A stretch of DNA of 64,000 bases from an uncultured Acetatifactor sp. (GTDB lineage: Bacteria; Bacillota; Clostridia; Lachnospirales; Lachnospiraceae), in contig CAKRTS010000004.1 of the NCBI GenBank assembly GCA_934402315.1, positions 99,664-163,663 of the forward strand, given 5' to 3'. Position 1 is the stretch's first letter. Every line of letters starts with the position of its first letter. Shown here piece after piece: positions 62,009-64,000 of the stretch. The translations under genes and the position numbers were made by a program. The notes under the pieces are model-generated. The model was given only the letters and a program-made list of their open reading frames with translations, made no database searches and was not told where the DNA came from.

Positions 62009-63562
62009 TCATCCCTTTTCTTCCAGCTTTGCGTAGACGAAAAAGTCCGCCGCCACGCTGCCGCCGTGCACTCCCGCCTCATTTATTGCAAAGAGTCCGG
62101 CTTTCACGCCGACCCAGCGCCCCGTTGTCGCCTTAGTCGTCCTTCCGACGTTATGGTACTCCTCACCGTCAACGCTGACTGCGAAGGAAATGTCCTCCGA
62201 CCGTTCGACCCGCATTCTGAGCCAGATCCGCTCCTGCTGCCAGACCTCAAGCTCCTCCCTGACCTCGTCCGCCATTGTCCAGTTTCCCGTCCTCTGCTGT
62301 AAGCAGAGAGCGCCCGCCTGTCTTTTTACGGCAAGCGCCGTGTAGCAGCCGCCCAGTGAGACCATGCCCGCGGCATCTCCCTCTGCCAGCCTCTCGAGGT
62401 GCAGGCAGGTTGTGATCTCAAATTCCGGGGCGGGCCACTTCTGCAGGAGAAGGCTGCTGACGTCACAGAGCTGCCTGTCCACATCCACAGGCTGCGCATA
62501 AAGCGTCAGTCTGCCGTCTTCCAGCCGGTACCATTCCTTCCGGTAATTCGCATTCCACTGCCATTGCAGCCCAAGCCTTCCACTCTCAAAGAAATCGCTG
62601 TCCTCCGGCGCATCCACAGGGCAGACAGCTCCGGTATCCGGCTTCTGATAACGCAGAACCGGCTCGCCGCAGCCACCCTCCTCATTCACGCCGATCACCG
62701 GCCAGTCGTCCACCCAGCGCATCGGCTGTAAATGAATGATTCTTCCGGCATTGCCGACATCCTGAAAGTGCAGGAACCAGTCCTCTCCGGACGGCGTATC
62801 GACCCACGCGCCCTGATGAGGTCCGTTGACCGGCGTCGATCCCTGATGCAGCACGATCCTCTCCTCGTAAGGACCATAGATATTCTTCGACCGGAGCACC
62901 GTCTGCCAGCCCGGCTTCACGCCTCCTGCCGGGGCAAATATGTAATAGTAGCCGTTTCTCTTATAGAGCTTCGGCCCCTCGATCGTCGGCTGCGTCTCAT
63001 GCCCGTCATAGATGAATTTTCCGTCGTCCAGCACTCCCGAGCAGTCCGGCTCGATCGGCGACAGATACAGCATGCTCTTAAAGCCGATGCGGCTTCTGGC
63101 AAACGCCGTCACCATGTACGCCTTCCCATCGTCATCCCAGAAGGGGCAGGGATCGATCCAGCCCACGACCTTTCTGACATAGGCGGGTTCACTCCACTTT
63201 CCCCACGGGTCGGTCGTTTTACACATAAAGATTCCCTCGTCTGGCATGGGAATGAATACATAATATATTCCGTCATGGAAACGGATTGACGGCGCCCATG
63301 CGCCGCAGCCGTGCATCGGCTGGTCATAATAAGGAAAGGGCAGTCTGTCCACGACATAGTTAATGACCTTCCAGTTGACCAGATCCCTAGAATGCAGCAA
63401 TGGCACTGCCGGAGAGTTGCAGAAGCTGGATGCCACCATGAAATAATCCCCGCCGACCCTGATTGCGTCCGGGTCAGAATAATCCGTATACAGAATCGGG
63501 TTCCTGTAGGTTCCGTCGCCGTTATCCGCGATCCACATCTTCTCTGTTTTTCTGTTTTCCAT
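62009..63562 (-). CDS. GH43 family glycoside hydrolase (beta-xylosidase-like)
   Basis: The 517-aa protein has a five-bladed propeller with YSDPDAIRV (base Asp), GWIDPCPFWDDDGKAY (pKa-tuning Asp) and TIEGPKLYKRNGYYY (acid Glu). A C-terminal beta-sandwich domain follows (about 325-517). It has no signal peptide, so it acts in the cytoplasm on imported xylo- or arabino-oligosaccharides. The N-terminal NGDGTYRNPILYTDYSDPD is the normal start. Confidence 0.92.
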   Translation of the reverse strand: MENRKTEKMWIADNGDGTYRNPILYTDYSDPDAIRVGGDYFMVASSFCNSPAVPLLHSRDLVNWKVINYVVDRLPFPYYDQPMHGCGAWAPSIRFHDGIYYVFIPMPDEGIFMCKTTDPWGKWSEPAYVRKVVGWIDPCPFWDDDGKAYMVTAFARSRIGFKSMLYLSPIEPDCSGVLDDGKFIYDGHETQPTIEGPKLYKRNGYYYIFAPAGGVKPGWQTVLRSKNIYGPYEERIVLHQGSTPVNGPHQGAWVDTPSGEDWFLHFQDVGNAGRIIHLQPMRWVDDWPVIGVNEEGGCGEPVLRYQKPDTGAVCPVDAPEDSDFFESGRLGLQWQWNANYRKEWYRLEDGRLTLYAQPVDVDRQLCDVSSLLLQKWPAPEFEITTCLHLERLAEGDAAGMVSLGGCYTALAVKRQAGALCLQQRTGNWTMADEVREELEVWQQERIWLRMRVERSEDISFAVSVDGEEYHNVGRTTKATTGRWVGVKAGLFAINEAGVHGGSVAADFFVYAKLEEKG

Positions 63563-63821
63563 ATTGATCCTCGCTTCCTGTACGCTTTATCTAGGTGTTT
63601 GCTAAACGCCATGTGCCGCATTCCCGCAACAATCCTTTGTCCTTTTCTGTGTGTGCCCTACGATGTTACCTGCTTTATGCCCCTATTGTATCAAGTAACC
63701 GGCGTCACTGCTAGTCAGAAGATTACTTTTTTACTGGCAAAGCTGCACTGTGTCACCATAACTGTCCATATTAATTTACCAGCTATCGCTATTTTTCCAC
63801 TTCTATATACTCTCCCTGTGT

Positions 63822-64000
63822 CTTCTCTGGGTATTGGCTTACACTTTACACTTCCATACCCTCGCCCGCTGGCTTCTCTGGGTACTGGCTTACACTTTAC
63901 ACTTCCATACCCTCGCCCGCTGGCTTCTCTGGGTATTGGCTTACACTTTACACTTCCATACCCTCGCCCGCTGGCTTCTCTGGGTACTGGCTTACACTTT
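63822..64000. repeat. 51-bp tandem repeat at right window edge
   Basis: The unit CTTCTCTGGGTA(T/C)TGGCTTACAC... is repeated every 51 bp at 63822, 63873, 63924 and 63975, alternating GTATTGG and GTACTGG, and runs off the window. All three plus-strand frames are open through the unit, but no start or context supports a gene. The other part of the 438-nt gap (63563-63821) holds no gene I can support. Confidence 0.85.

Noticed and set aside
63822..64000. Repetitive protein from the open frames in the 51-bp repeat
   Set aside because: All three plus-strand frames are open because the unit length is divisible by three and has no stops; there is no start or ribosome binding site.

Overview
The window looks like a chromosomal segment of a gut-type Gram-positive Clostridia member, most likely Lachnospiraceae. 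This rests on the gene families (DUF4250, a RACo-type ASKHA ATPase, single-subunit sugar ABC genes, GH43 and GH66 glycosidases, CsoR/CopA), on AGGAGG-type ribosome binding sites, and on sigma-A type promoters. No species can be named from the sequence alone.

About 50 kb (1982-51620) is one unbroken minus-strand array encoding an extracellular contractile injection system (eCIS, Afp/PVC family). It is read from right to left. It starts at a near-consensus promoter (51742-51770) and ends at a hairpin terminator (1910-1963). The first block (40473-51620) is an envelope/sensing module: a conserved eCIS-associated protein, a TM protein with a possible pseudokinase fold, a four-TM sensor with a degenerate adenylate-cyclase domain, a MORN-repeat TM protein, a secreted TolC-like coiled-coil protein and a TM coiled-coil protein with a Gly/Ser/Thr linker. 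The second block (21749-40473) is the particle: cap (DUF4255), DUF4280 PAAR-like protein, sheath, tube, tail-assembly proteins, tube-like protein, coiled-coil candidate ruler, two hub adaptors, split hub/spike, gp25, two baseplate wedge proteins and a tail protein I. The third block (14079-21733) is a partner-switching-like set (STAS protein, RsbW-like ATPase, kinase-like ATPase, FtsE-like ABC ATPase), an SH3 TM protein and two AAA+ ATPases.

The 3' block (1982-13764) looks like the payload region. It holds a duplicated-Cys-motif protein, a large protein with two ADP-ribosyltransferase-like domains, three unrecognised large soluble proteins (two of them share a Thr-tract N-terminus), and three tandem-GNAT proteins interleaved with them. 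Copies of a 140-bp structured repeat sit on both sides of the first part of this block (8225-8364, 13883-14022). A third copy lies between copA and csoR. No tail-fibre gene was recognised, and the membrane-linked genes suggest an envelope-associated or internally triggered particle rather than a classical fibre-targeted one (inference).

Left of the array lie remnants of a sugar-uptake locus: a 5'-truncated solute-binding protein, then a permease start fused in frame to a GH66 glycosidase domain. This marks an insertion/deletion boundary or an assembly join. Right of the array are ordinary genes: a polysaccharide deacetylase, a RACo-like ATPase, DUF4250, clpB, copA and csoR with two CsoR-type operators, a small lipoprotein, a methyltransferase, a GH43 glycosidase, and a 51-bp tandem repeat running off the right edge.
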